From NCBI RefSeq assembly GCF_938018145.1, contig NZ_CALIII010000225.1:1-8931 (forward strand): a DNA stretch of 8,931 nt, in the 5' to 3' direction. The position numbers were made by a program, and so were the translations under genes. Under the pieces are notes generated by a model that did not search any database, was not told the DNA's origin, and worked only from the letters and a program-made list of their open reading frames with translations. Origin of the DNA: an uncultured Campylobacter sp. GTDB taxonomy: Bacteria; Campylobacterota; Campylobacteria; Campylobacterales; Campylobacteraceae. Below, piece after piece: positions 1 through 6,696 of the stretch. The number at the start of each line of letters is the position of its first letter. The first letter of the stretch is position 1.

Positions 1-884
1 TATTTCATTACTACGGAAATTTATACGGCAAGATAAACGTCCACGAAAAGCCAACTAGTAGAAGATATTATGCAGGAGAAAGAGAAATAGTCGAATGGAA
101 TAGAAGCGGTTTTCCTTTGATAGATCCAACCAATTGGCTAAATTTCCCTGCAAATACGACCGATGCGAATTTCATATCTTTGATAAACGGCTACGTAAAT
201 TTCATAGATTATAAAGAAAAAAGCGAAAATCCCGCCACGAACGGTAAATATTTTAGAATTTATCTGGATGACTATACCGCACAAGAGTGCTTTTTATCAG
301 CCAAGTTAAGCACAAGAGGCTTTTTAAAGAGTATCCCGATAACGTATGAAGAATTAAATATATTTTTTAATCAACTGCAATCAAATCATGAAAGCGAGGA
401 TAAAATAATCAGAGAGATAAAATCGTTACTCGATGATAGAAACGCCTCGACGATAGATATAAAACCGTCTAAAATATTAAGCTACATAAAATACAATATA
501 AAAGATCTCAAGCAAATTTACAAAGACAAATGTATAGCTCGCAAAGAAATCAATGAAGATGAGATAGCGTCTGTCGAGCTCGTAGTGGAAGATTCGTATC
601 ATCTCTTAGAGCAAAAGCCCGATATAAAAACTATGTTTGATAAGATAATAGACATGGGATTTAACTACGGCGGACTAATAAAAGACAGAAAAACGGGCAG
701 AATACTAGCCGACAATACATACATCTACGAATTCTACCACTCTTGGCTGATTCAGGGTCTTACAAATGCTCTAGGGCCGGAATCCGGCGGTTCGTTTTGG
801 ATGTGTAATAAAAATGAAACTACCTCGATAGAAAAGTGTAATCAAAAAATGATAGTTGAGTTCTTTAGAAAGGATAGAAAATGA
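1..884 (+). CDS. Unrecognised protein, C-terminal part (5' end outside the window)
   Basis: The reading frame is open from base 3 with no stop before the TGA at 882-884, so this is the 3' part of a longer gene. A TTG at 117 is a possible start, but the codons before it also read as ordinary protein (HYYGNLYGKINVHEKP, then a YYAGEREIVEW stretch), and no good ribosome site precedes the TTG. The visible ~293 residues are soluble-looking, with no membrane segment or signal peptide. They are rich in Tyr, Asn, Asp, Lys and Ile, with a Lys/Glu-rich helical middle and a C-terminal part containing ESGGSFWMC and a second Cys in EKCNQ. I do not recognise the family. The gene is visibly more AT-rich than the operon that follows, using ATA for Ile and AGA for Arg very often, which suggests a transferred or accessory gene. 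A tiny ORF with its own ribosome site starts in its stop codon. Confidence 0.75.
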   Translation, partial: FHYYGNLYGKINVHEKPTSRRYYAGEREIVEWNRSGFPLIDPTNWLNFPANTTDANFISLINGYVNFIDYKEKSENPATNGKYFRIYLDDYTAQECFLSAKLSTRGFLKSIPITYEELNIFFNQLQSNHESEDKIIREIKSLLDDRNASTIDIKPSKILSYIKYNIKDLKQIYKDKCIARKEINEDEIASVELVVEDSYHLLEQKPDIKTMFDKIIDMGFNYGGLIKDRKTGRILADNTYIYEFYHSWLIQGLTNALGPESGGSFWMCNKNETTSIEKCNQKMIVEFFRKDRK

Positions 885-910
885 GAAAGCTTGAGATAGC
901 TATACGTTAA
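881..910 (+). pseudogene. 9-codon stub, possible remnant of a lost downstream gene
   Basis: An ATG at 881 overlaps the TGA of the preceding gene as ATGA and is preceded by AAAGGA at about 6-nt spacing, a better ribosome site than many real genes here have. The frame reads MRKLEIAIR and stops at TAA 908-910. A coupled start of this quality followed by such a short frame suggests the 5' end of a gene whose body was deleted. It could instead be chance, or a short leader-like peptide. Confidence 0.35.
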
Positions 911-954
911 ACTCAAGCGCAAATTTGACTCGCCAAGCGGTCCGTCAAATTTGC
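889..954. terminator. Two adjacent inverted repeats between convergent genes
   Basis: GCTTGAG (889-895) pairs with CTCAAGC (912-918) around a 16-nt loop. Directly after it GCAAATTTGAC (919-929) pairs perfectly over 11 bp with GTCAAATTTGC (944-954), and CGC/GCG inside the second loop can add a small inner stem. The spacer lies between a plus-strand gene ending at 884 and modD ending at 958, so a bidirectional stop is plausible. Neither side has a clean run of T after the stem, so this is not a textbook intrinsic terminator. The octamer CAAATTTG is also a very common word across the window. Confidence 0.45.
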
Positions 955-957
955 AAA

Positions 958-1800
958 TTATACTATCTCTAAAATCGCCGTGATGTCGGCCATGCCTTGC
1001 GTGTACATAGCTGATGTAACGAGTGCGTCCGCGCCTGTGGCGGCAAATTCCCTAGCGTTTTTTAGATTTATCCCGCCGCTTGCGACTAGGGCTGCGTTTG
1101 AGGCGATCTTGTCTCGCAAGTCTACTGCTCGCTTTACCGCTTCTGGCGTAAATTTGTCGCACTGCACGACGTCGGCACCCGCTCTTAAAAGCGCTTCGCA
1201 GTCGTCTAAATTTTCGCATTCAGCGGCGATTTTGCGCTCGGGAGCTTTTGCTTTAAAGGTTGAAATTTGAGCCAAAAACTCCTCATACGAGCCGTAAGCC
1301 TTGATGTGATTTTTGAAAAATAGCACGCTATCGCTCAAATTTAGCCTATGTATGCCGCAGCCGCCCTCAAGCACGGCTTTTAGGCAAAATTTCTTAGCAA
1401 ACGGGAAGCTCTTGCGCGTGGCTAGGATTTCGCATTTTGGATTTACGCTTTTGGCGGCCTCGTTCATCGCTCTTGCGTAGGTGGCGATCTTGCAGGCGTA
1501 TTCTAGGCAAATTTGCGCTAGTTTCCAGGCTTTGTGCACATTATCGTAGCTACCGCTGATTTTTACGATCGGCTCATTTGTGGCCGCGATGGCGGAGTTT
1601 GGGACGCAAATTTGCGTCTCGCAGTCTAGCAAACGCGCAATACCGGCCGCTACGTCTACGCAGCTAACCGTCACGTCCTCGCGCGGCAGTATGGTTAAAA
1701 CGGCGTTTTTACGGATGCCTTGAAGCGAGGTCGTAAGATCAAAGTAGGGCAGATCCTCGCCGATGTAGGCTAAAATTTCCGCATCACTTATCTTGATCAT
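958..1800 (-). CDS. modD: ModD-like protein (nicotinate-nucleotide pyrophosphorylase fold)
   Basis: This 280-residue protein belongs to the quinolinate phosphoribosyltransferase (NadC) superfamily, ModD branch. The N-terminal EDLPYFDLTT (15-24) is characteristic of ModD. The NadC-like phosphate and substrate motifs follow: ATRKSFP (127-133), HRLNLSDS (151-158), KNH (163-165), an acidic site near ECENLDD (194-200), GADVVQCDKF (208-217) and SGGI (241-244). Length is normal for the family. ModD was linked to molybdenum use from its place in mod operons; its exact reaction is not established to my knowledge. No molybdate transporter is visible here: the gene is the last of an apparent iron operon, and its ATG lies 17 nt inside the end of the upstream gene, implying translational coupling. 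An AAGG about 10 nt upstream could serve as ribosome site. A cytosolic enzyme acting on a phosphoribosylated compound is likely; the substrate is open. Confidence 0.85.
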   Translation of the reverse strand: MIKISDAEILAYIGEDLPYFDLTTSLQGIRKNAVLTILPREDVTVSCVDVAAGIARLLDCETQICVPNSAIAATNEPIVKISGSYDNVHKAWKLAQICLEYACKIATYARAMNEAAKSVNPKCEILATRKSFPFAKKFCLKAVLEGGCGIHRLNLSDSVLFFKNHIKAYGSYEEFLAQISTFKAKAPERKIAAECENLDDCEALLRAGADVVQCDKFTPEAVKRAVDLRDKIASNAALVASGGINLKNAREFAATGADALVTSAMYTQGMADITAILEIV

Positions 1801-2068
1801 CGCTTGCTAGCCTTTTTGCCTCGGCGTTTTTCTTATTTGCGTTTACGATCATGTTTCTAAAGATGCCGTTTTCGTAGAGGCCCGCGTGATAGAGCGAAAA
1901 ACCCACAAACGCGACGCCTGAGGCTACGTGCCACTTTTTAAAGCTGCTTTTGTTTCTACCTTTAAGCCCCAGCGCCGTTAGGCAAACTGTGGCTAGAGTG
2001 ACGCTCATGCCGATTTTTGCGACTTTTCTATGGGTTTGTAAATTTAAAAGTTGTCCGTTTATGTTCAT
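1784..2068 (-). CDS. Small two-helix membrane protein with an H-x13-H pair, possible mini b-type cytochrome
   Basis: I place the start at the ATG at 2068 (94 residues): it overlaps the TGA of the symporter gene as ATGA and has GGAGAA at good spacing, while an in-frame TTG at 2083 would put that ribosome site inside the gene. Two hydrophobic helices are visible, about residues 17-35 and 46-64, followed by a charged tail (NANKKNAEAKRLASDDQDK). His47 (KKWHVASG) and His61 (SLYHAGLY) sit 14 residues apart in the second helix, the spacing of haem-ligating pairs in b-type cytochromes and reminiscent of DUF4405 or ferric-reductase-like helices. His13 lies just before helix 1. One protein would supply only half the ligands for two haems, so a dimer would be needed. 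Haem binding is inference; a plain membrane scaffold is the alternative. Its last codons overlap the start of modD. Confidence 0.75.
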   Translation of the reverse strand: MNINGQLLNLQTHRKVAKIGMSVTLATVCLTALGLKGRNKSSFKKWHVASGVAFVGFSLYHAGLYENGIFRNMIVNANKKNAEAKRLASDDQDK

Positions 2069-3525
2069 TTTTTTCTCCAGCAAGTTGTGTTTGCGATGCC
2101 TATGCTCTCAGGGTCAAATTCCGGATTTAGCCCCGCTTTTCTTTGCGATTCGTAGTCTTTTAGGGCTTTTATCATGACCTTTGATAGCATAAAGATCGCA
2201 GCGATATTTATCGTAGCCATCGCCGCCATCGTGATATCGGCGATATTCCAGGCGATAGTTAGGTTCATCTGCGCTCCGACGAATATCATCGCGACCGCCG
2301 TTAGCTTAAAGGCTATGGCGATTTTGTGGTTTTTGGTAAGGTATTTGATATTTGCCTGCGCGTAGTAGTAGTTGCCGATCAGCGACGTGATAGCAAAAAG
2401 CACCACCGCAAGCGTCGTAAAGTGAAGGCCGATCTCGCCGTAGTACTCGCGCATCGCGGCCTGCACCAAAGGAAGCGCGGTGAGGATCTCGCCGCTAGCG
2501 CCGGTTTGCTTTGTGATATAGGCCTGCGAGAAAAGCACTATCATGCCGGAAGCCACGCAGATCGTCATATCTATAAAAACCGCCATCGCCTGCACGAGTC
2601 CTTGTTTAACCGGGTGGCTCGTGTGAGCCGCCGCGGCTGCGTTTGGCGCAGAACCCATGCCTGCTTCGTTTGAAAACAGTCCGCGCTTGATACCGTAGAC
2701 GATCACGCTACCGGCAAATCCGCCAAATATCGCCTTAAAATCAAAGGCGCTTTTTATGATCATATCAAAGACGGCCGGAAGCTTGTCTAAATTTAAGCAG
2801 ATCGCGATAAAGGCTAGCAGGATATAAGCAAGCGCCATAAAAGGCACGATGTAGGAGCTAACCTTGCCGATGACGTGGCTCTTGCTAAAAAACATCACCG
2901 CCGCAAATGCCGTTAGGATGATGCCGATACCCACGGGCAAGCCGCTATCGCTAAAGCTCGTAGCGCCCGCGCTTTGATCGTAGTAAATTTGAAAAGCAGA
3001 GGTCATGGTGTAGCTTTGTAGGCCGTTAAATCCGTATGCGTATGTGATGATGAGGATAACGGCAAAAAGGCTCGCCATCCACTTGATGCCTAGGCCGTTT
3101 TTGATGTAGTATGCCGGGCCGCCCTTAAAGCCCAATACGTCTTTGGTCTTGTAAATTTGAGCTAGCGTACTCTCGGCAAATGCCGAAGCCGCGCCCAAAA
3201 AGGCCATCAAACACATCCAAAATAGCGCGCCCGGTCCGCCCGCTACGATAGCCGCGGAGATGCCGGCGATATTTCCGATGCCCACGCGCGAGGCGGTGGA
3301 GATCATAAGCGCTTGAAACGGCGTGAGGTGGTGCTTGTTGTATTTGTCCTTTTTCTCGACCAAGACTTTGCACGCCTCGAAAAACATCCTAAACTGCACG
3401 AATCTAGTAATATAGCTAAAATAAATACCGGTAATAACGAGCACGATAACCAAAAAATAGCCGTATAAAAAGTCGTTGGCTAGCGACATCTCGTCGTTCA
3501 TAAATTTTAAAATTTTATCTATCAA
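2065..3525 (-). CDS. AGCS-family amino-acid (alanine/glycine):cation symporter
   Basis: A 486-residue inner-membrane transporter of the alanine or glycine:cation symporter family, full length for the family, with about ten or more hydrophobic segments. Family signatures are visible: STASRVGIGNIAGI (76-89) followed by AGGPGALFWM (95-104), then AESTLAQIYK (117-126), and NEAGMGSAPNAAAAA (286-300). It should import a small neutral amino acid together with sodium or protons; the exact substrate cannot be read. The start is a TTG at 3525: AAGGA lies about 7 nt upstream of it, whereas the ATG at residue 9 has no ribosome site. The gene begins only 17 nt after the ATPase stop and overlaps the next gene as ATGA, so it is part of the operon. 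A housekeeping amino-acid carrier is an odd member of a metal-handling operon. Confidence 0.93.
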   Translation of the reverse strand: MIDKILKFMNDEMSLANDFLYGYFLVIVLVITGIYFSYITRFVQFRMFFEACKVLVEKKDKYNKHHLTPFQALMISTASRVGIGNIAGISAAIVAGGPGALFWMCLMAFLGAASAFAESTLAQIYKTKDVLGFKGGPAYYIKNGLGIKWMASLFAVILIITYAYGFNGLQSYTMTSAFQIYYDQSAGATSFSDSGLPVGIGIILTAFAAVMFFSKSHVIGKVSSYIVPFMALAYILLAFIAICLNLDKLPAVFDMIIKSAFDFKAIFGGFAGSVIVYGIKRGLFSNEAGMGSAPNAAAAAHTSHPVKQGLVQAMAVFIDMTICVASGMIVLFSQAYITKQTGASGEILTALPLVQAAMREYYGEIGLHFTTLAVVLFAITSLIGNYYYAQANIKYLTKNHKIAIAFKLTAVAMIFVGAQMNLTIAWNIADITMAAMATINIAAIFMLSKVMIKALKDYESQRKAGLNPEFDPESIGIANTTCWRKK

Positions 3526-3542
3526 CCGTCATTCCTTCAAAT

Positions 3543-5618
3543 TTACTTCGCGCCTATCTTGACGCCTTTCATCGAATTTGCCAGCAGTCCGATCGTCGTA
3601 CCGTTGTGTAAAACGGCCGTGGCGATAGGGTTAAAGAGACCAAATGTCGCGCCTGCTAGGATGAGCGAGTTTATGCCGACGGTAGCGTTAAAATTCGTAT
3701 TTATCAGCCTCATAGTTTTATTTGCGACGTCTTTTGCGACGGCGACTGAGCCGATGTCGTCTTTTAGTAGACTGATGTCGGCGGTGGCTTTTGCTATGTC
3801 GGCGCCCTTTTGCATGCTGATGCCTACGTGCGCCTTGGTGAGGCTTGGCGCGTCATTGATGCCGTCTCCGACGAAGGCTACTTTTTTACCTTCGGCTTTT
3901 AGCTGCTCGATGATGCCTGCTTTATCGGTAGGTAGGCAGTTTGCATAGACTCTATCGATACCTAGCTCGCTTGCGACCTGGTCCGCTTTAGACTGCACGT
4001 CGCCAGTTAGCATTATCAGCTCTTTTACGCCTAGTTTTCGTAGCTTTGCTAGCGTCTGCGCGGCGTTTTCTCGCATGGTGTCGCGCATGGCGATGACGCC
4101 TAAGAGCTCTTTGTCGTAGCCTACGTAAAGTAGCGTGAGTCCGCTGTCTACTTCGCTTTTTATGATTTCTTCGTGTTTGCTAAATGAAATTTGCTCGTCG
4201 TCCTCTAAAAAATGCCGCGAGCCGATCACGACCTCTTTGCCGCCTACGTATGTTTTCACGCCGTGAGCGACGATAAACTCGACCTCGTCGTGGTGGATGT
4301 GGTGAAAGCCTATCTCGCGCGCGGCCTTTACGATGGCCTCGGCTACCGGGTGGAAGTAGTGCTCCTCAGCGCTTGCGGTCAAATTTAAGAGCTGCGCTTC
4401 GGTAAATTCCTTTTTAAACGAGTGAACCTTGACGACGCTTAGGCTGCCGTGCGTTAGCGTGCCTGTTTTATCAAAGACAAAAGTATCGGCGCTCGCTAGC
4501 GCTTCGATAGCTTTGGCGCCTTTTATCAGCACGCCGTTGCGGCCGGCTTTTGAGATGCTTGATTTAAATGCTACGGGCGTGGCTAGCTTTAGCGCGCAGG
4601 AGTAGTCCGCCTGCAAGACACTAGCCACGCGCGTCATGTCGCGGCTAAGCAGATACGAAACGCCGGCTAGGCTTAGTGTTACTGGCACTAATTTGTCGGC
4701 TAGTTTCGTAGCTTTTAGCCCGACGGCCGATTTTTCGTTTAGCGAGCTTTGGATGTAGGATTTTATCCTCGCAGTCGCGCTCTCGGCCGCTATGCTCTCG
4801 GCCCAGATTTTTATGCGCCCGTCCTCGACGACGGTTCCGCTCATCACGCGGTCGCCGCGCTCTTTTTTGACGGGTTCTGCTTCGCCCGTCATCGAGACTT
4901 GATTTACGCTTGCGGTGCCTTCGACGATGTAGCCGTCGATACCGATGCTCTCGCCTGTACCGACGACTACGATGTCGCCTATTTTTACGTCTGCGGTCGC
5001 GATTTTTTTGAGGGATTTTTTACCGTGATCATTTATCTCGATCCAGACCTCTTCGATGTTCGGGCGGGCTAGCTCTTTGATGAGGTCGTCGCTGCGGTGT
5101 ACGGCGCTTTCTTCCATGTATTCGCCGATAGTTAGCATGAGATTTGTGCTATTTGCCGCTAAAAAGTCGCGCCTAGCTAAGCTCACGCCCACCGCAGTGG
5201 CTTCGAGCACCTTTGAGGTTATGCCCTCGTTTACGGCTTCGCTTGCGCCTTCTTTTAGTAATGGCGCAGCGGCTATCAGGCTAGCCATAGCTTTTACGCC
5301 GTTGCTGTTTATGAGAGGCGTGATGGCTAGAGCCGTTGCCGCCTTGTAAATTTCAGCCTTGCTCGGGCTATTTTTATGCTTGCTTAAATTTGCGATCGGC
5401 AAATTTTCGATGAACTCTTTGATCTCGTTTAAATTTGAGTCAAAGCCGACGATGATACTTTTTGCTTTTTTGTTTACCCTGACGCTTTTTGCGTACCTAA
5501 ACTCCGAAATTTGAGCCTCCAAACGGCTCTCGTCGCAGTCCTCGCCGATGCGTTCGCAGACGAAGCGCACGCGGTTTTTAGTCAGGTGCGCGATGCGAAC
5601 GTTATTTTTGGGAGTCAA
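3543..5618 (-). CDS. P1B-type metal-transporting ATPase, CPC-less (FezB-like)
   Basis: A 691-residue P-type ATPase. An N-terminal ferredoxin-like (HMA-like) region (about 7-60, HLTKNRVRFVCERI) lacks the CxxC metal site and has a basic RVRF strand instead. Hydrophobic stretches around 92-160 precede the actuator domain with TGEAEP (244-249, where TGES is usual). The membrane metal-site motif is SCALKLATP (340-348) in place of the CPC of Cu/Zn pumps. The phosphorylation motif is DKTGT (Asp383), the P1B HP dipeptide is His423-Pro424, and TGD (538-540) and GDGINDAP (584-591) complete the core. The nucleotide domain carries a His cluster, HHIHHDE (439-445). These traits fit the P1B-6-type pumps associated with iron and ferrosomes (FezB) better than Cu or Zn pumps; the metal is inferred. 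The start is a TTG with AAAGG about 6 nt upstream, 17 nt inside the preceding gene. The operon context of small membrane proteins and a Fur-family gene supports iron. Confidence 0.92.
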   Translation of the reverse strand: MTPKNNVRIAHLTKNRVRFVCERIGEDCDESRLEAQISEFRYAKSVRVNKKAKSIIVGFDSNLNEIKEFIENLPIANLSKHKNSPSKAEIYKAATALAITPLINSNGVKAMASLIAAAPLLKEGASEAVNEGITSKVLEATAVGVSLARRDFLAANSTNLMLTIGEYMEESAVHRSDDLIKELARPNIEEVWIEINDHGKKSLKKIATADVKIGDIVVVGTGESIGIDGYIVEGTASVNQVSMTGEAEPVKKERGDRVMSGTVVEDGRIKIWAESIAAESATARIKSYIQSSLNEKSAVGLKATKLADKLVPVTLSLAGVSYLLSRDMTRVASVLQADYSCALKLATPVAFKSSISKAGRNGVLIKGAKAIEALASADTFVFDKTGTLTHGSLSVVKVHSFKKEFTEAQLLNLTASAEEHYFHPVAEAIVKAAREIGFHHIHHDEVEFIVAHGVKTYVGGKEVVIGSRHFLEDDEQISFSKHEEIIKSEVDSGLTLLYVGYDKELLGVIAMRDTMRENAAQTLAKLRKLGVKELIMLTGDVQSKADQVASELGIDRVYANCLPTDKAGIIEQLKAEGKKVAFVGDGINDAPSLTKAHVGISMQKGADIAKATADISLLKDDIGSVAVAKDVANKTMRLINTNFNATVGINSLILAGATFGLFNPIATAVLHNGTTIGLLANSMKGVKIGAK

Positions 5619-5946
5619 TTTCGGCCTTTACATCTTCAAATCGCTCTTTTAGTTCTTCAAATCCTGCTTGAAGCAAATTTGAACCCTTTGCGATAGCTGA
5701 AAATAGCGCTTTTTGCGCGTTTTCGTTTGTTAGCACGTATGCCACGACGCCGCCTATGAGCGCACCTTTTATAAAGCCTGCCGCATTAAAATTTGCAGGG
5801 ATAAAGTCCTTTAGCGCGTCGTTTATGCCGCGGTCAAACGCGCTTGGCGCGCCGGTAGTCTTTACCGTCGTAGTCGTAGTCGTCGTGCTACCGTCGTCGT
5901 TTAGCTGATTTACTGTTTGAGTTTGATTGATGTATGGGTTTTTCAT
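5602..5946 (-). CDS. Small glycine-zipper membrane protein (YtxH-like), poly-Thr N-terminus
   Basis: A 114-residue protein with an unstructured N-terminus containing an uninterrupted seven-Thr run (21-27), one hydrophobic helix with a glycine zipper (AAGFIKGALIGGVVAYVL, 55-72), and an amphipathic, charged C-terminal helix (about 76-112, FEELKERFEDVKAEI). The layout is like YtxH-domain proteins: one membrane helix and a long helical cytoplasmic arm. The GALIGG core closely resembles hydrophobic segments in the neighbouring small proteins, suggesting they pack in the same membrane. Its ATG overlaps the stop of the upstream gene as ATGA, and its own end overlaps the ATPase by 17 nt. Function is unknown; a role in shaping an iron compartment's membrane is inferred from context. 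Confidence 0.85.
   Translation of the reverse strand: MKNPYINQTQTVNQLNDDGSTTTTTTTVKTTGAPSAFDRGINDALKDFIPANFNAAGFIKGALIGGVVAYVLTNENAQKALFSAIAKGSNLLQAGFEELKERFEDVKAEIDSQK
5867..5900 (+). repeat. Short GTC/GTA triplet-type repeat encoding the Thr run
   Basis: GTCGTAGTCGTAGTCGTCGT, then GCTACC and three more GTCGT-type triplets, form an imperfect triplet tract. On the minus strand it encodes the Thr run near residues 21-27 of the YtxH-like protein. Slippage here would change protein length in frame rather than switch the gene off. Confidence 0.6.
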
Positions 5947-6248
5947 TTACTTTCCTCTAAATTTTTGATTAGTTTCTCCGTCGCAACCACGCCCGCGATA
6001 CCTACGGCTACGGTGACGGCCGCGGCAAAATAGCGTGCAGAGACTAGTTTGTTTGACGCGCTAATGGCGCATGCCGTGACGATACCGCCTTGGATCGCGG
6101 TTTTGGTCGTTTTGACGACTACTTCGGCCTTGCTTGCGCTACCTTTTTTATAGTTTAGTATACCTACGCCGCCGGCTGCTATCGCGCCGATTAGCGCGCC
6201 GCTTATCATATGATCTACTGGGAGTCTGGTTGTTGATGTTAAATTCAT
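5943..6248 (-). CDS. Small glycine-rich membrane protein resembling magnetosome protein MamC
   Basis: A 101-residue protein with hydrophobic, Gly/Ala-rich segments at about 15-33 (ISGALIGAIAAGGVGI), 50-67 and 73-91, and a charged end (EKLIKNLEESK). The order 'Gly-rich helix, Asn plus basic pair, Ala/Glu/Lys/Thr-rich amphipathic link (KAEVVVKTTKTAIQGG), Gly/Ala helix, final LI..LE' parallels my recollection of magnetosome MamC (Mms13), whose linker contacts the magnetite surface. This is pattern memory, not an alignment. Ribosome site AAAGG lies about 6 nt before the ATG, 12 nt after the upstream stop. Its end overlaps the next gene as ATGA. A membrane protein of an iron-mineral compartment is a reasonable inference; a generic glycine-zipper protein is the alternative. 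Confidence 0.82.
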   Translation of the reverse strand: MNLTSTTRLPVDHMISGALIGAIAAGGVGILNYKKGSASKAEVVVKTTKTAIQGGIVTACAISASNKLVSARYFAAAVTVAVGIAGVVATEKLIKNLEESK

Positions 6249-6260
6249 TCTATACCTTTA

Positions 6261-6674
6261 TTATTTTTCTAAATTCGGCTCAAGCGCGTTTGCGATGTCG
6301 TCGGCTAAAATTTTAGTCTCGGGAGCCGCTTTTGCCGGAGCTTTTTTGGCTCTTGGAGCTCTTTTTTTCTTGGTTTTTGTTTTTTCGGCTTCTTTGGCTG
6401 CCTCTTTTTGCGCTTTTTCAGCGGCTACTTCGGCGCTAGTGCGTCTTTTGCGTTTTTTAGTTTCGGTTTCTTCTTTGTTTTTTTTAGCGAATTTTTTCTC
6501 TGCATACTCTTTTGCTTCGCCTACTTTTTTCTCGGCAAATTCTTTTGCGTTTTCGGCAAACTCTTTGCCTTTATCTAGTCCGCTTTCAAGGGTTGATTTG
6601 ATTTTATCTTTGTTGTTAAAAGCCGCGACGGCTAAACCTCCTAAGATTGCTCCTGCGATAAACGGTAATGCCAT
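6261..6674 (-). CDS. Glycine-zipper membrane protein with long charged helix and Lys/Ala/Pro-rich tail
   Basis: A 137-residue protein. The first 20 residues form a hydrophobic glycine-zipper helix (FIAGAILGGLAVAAF). Residues 31-67 form an amphipathic helix with near-repeats (KEFAENA, KEFAEKKVGEA, KEYAEKKFA), as in YtxH-like or apolipoprotein-like proteins. Residues 70-118 are strongly basic and Ala/Pro-rich (KKRKRRTS, KTKKKRAPRAKKAPAKAAP), like histone H1 or AlgP tails, and the final 18 residues are mildly acidic. Such a tail could bind DNA, polyphosphate or an acidic mineral surface; which one is unknown. Ribosome site AAAGGA lies about 6 nt before the ATG, 22 nt after the previous stop. Low complexity makes homology calls unreliable, so I name no family beyond the YtxH-like layout. 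Confidence 0.82.
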   Translation of the reverse strand: MALPFIAGAILGGLAVAAFNNKDKIKSTLESGLDKGKEFAENAKEFAEKKVGEAKEYAEKKFAKKNKEETETKKRKRRTSAEVAAEKAQKEAAKEAEKTKTKKKRAPRAKKAPAKAAPETKILADDIANALEPNLEK

Positions 6675-6696
6675 TTTTTATCCTTTATGTTGAATT

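Noticed and set aside
117..119. TTG as start of the first plus-strand gene
   Set aside because: The frame is open upstream to the window edge with protein-like codons and no ribosome site before this TTG, so the gene very likely starts outside the window.
980..1270. Plus-strand open frame within modD
   Set aside because: It lies antisense to conserved ModD motifs and has no ribosome site or plausible family.
2069..2083. TTG at 2083 as start of the two-helix protein
   Set aside because: The GGAG ribosome site lies inside this extension and serves the ATG at 2068, which also forms an ATGA overlap with the symporter stop.
3125..3373. Minus-strand open frame inside the symporter gene
   Set aside because: It is a frame-shifted shadow of a well-conserved AGCS coding region.
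6295..6693. Plus-strand open frame with hydrophobic Ser/Phe/Leu-rich translation
   Set aside because: It is the antisense image of the Lys/Glu/Ala-rich minus-strand gene; composition alone explains its apparent membrane character.
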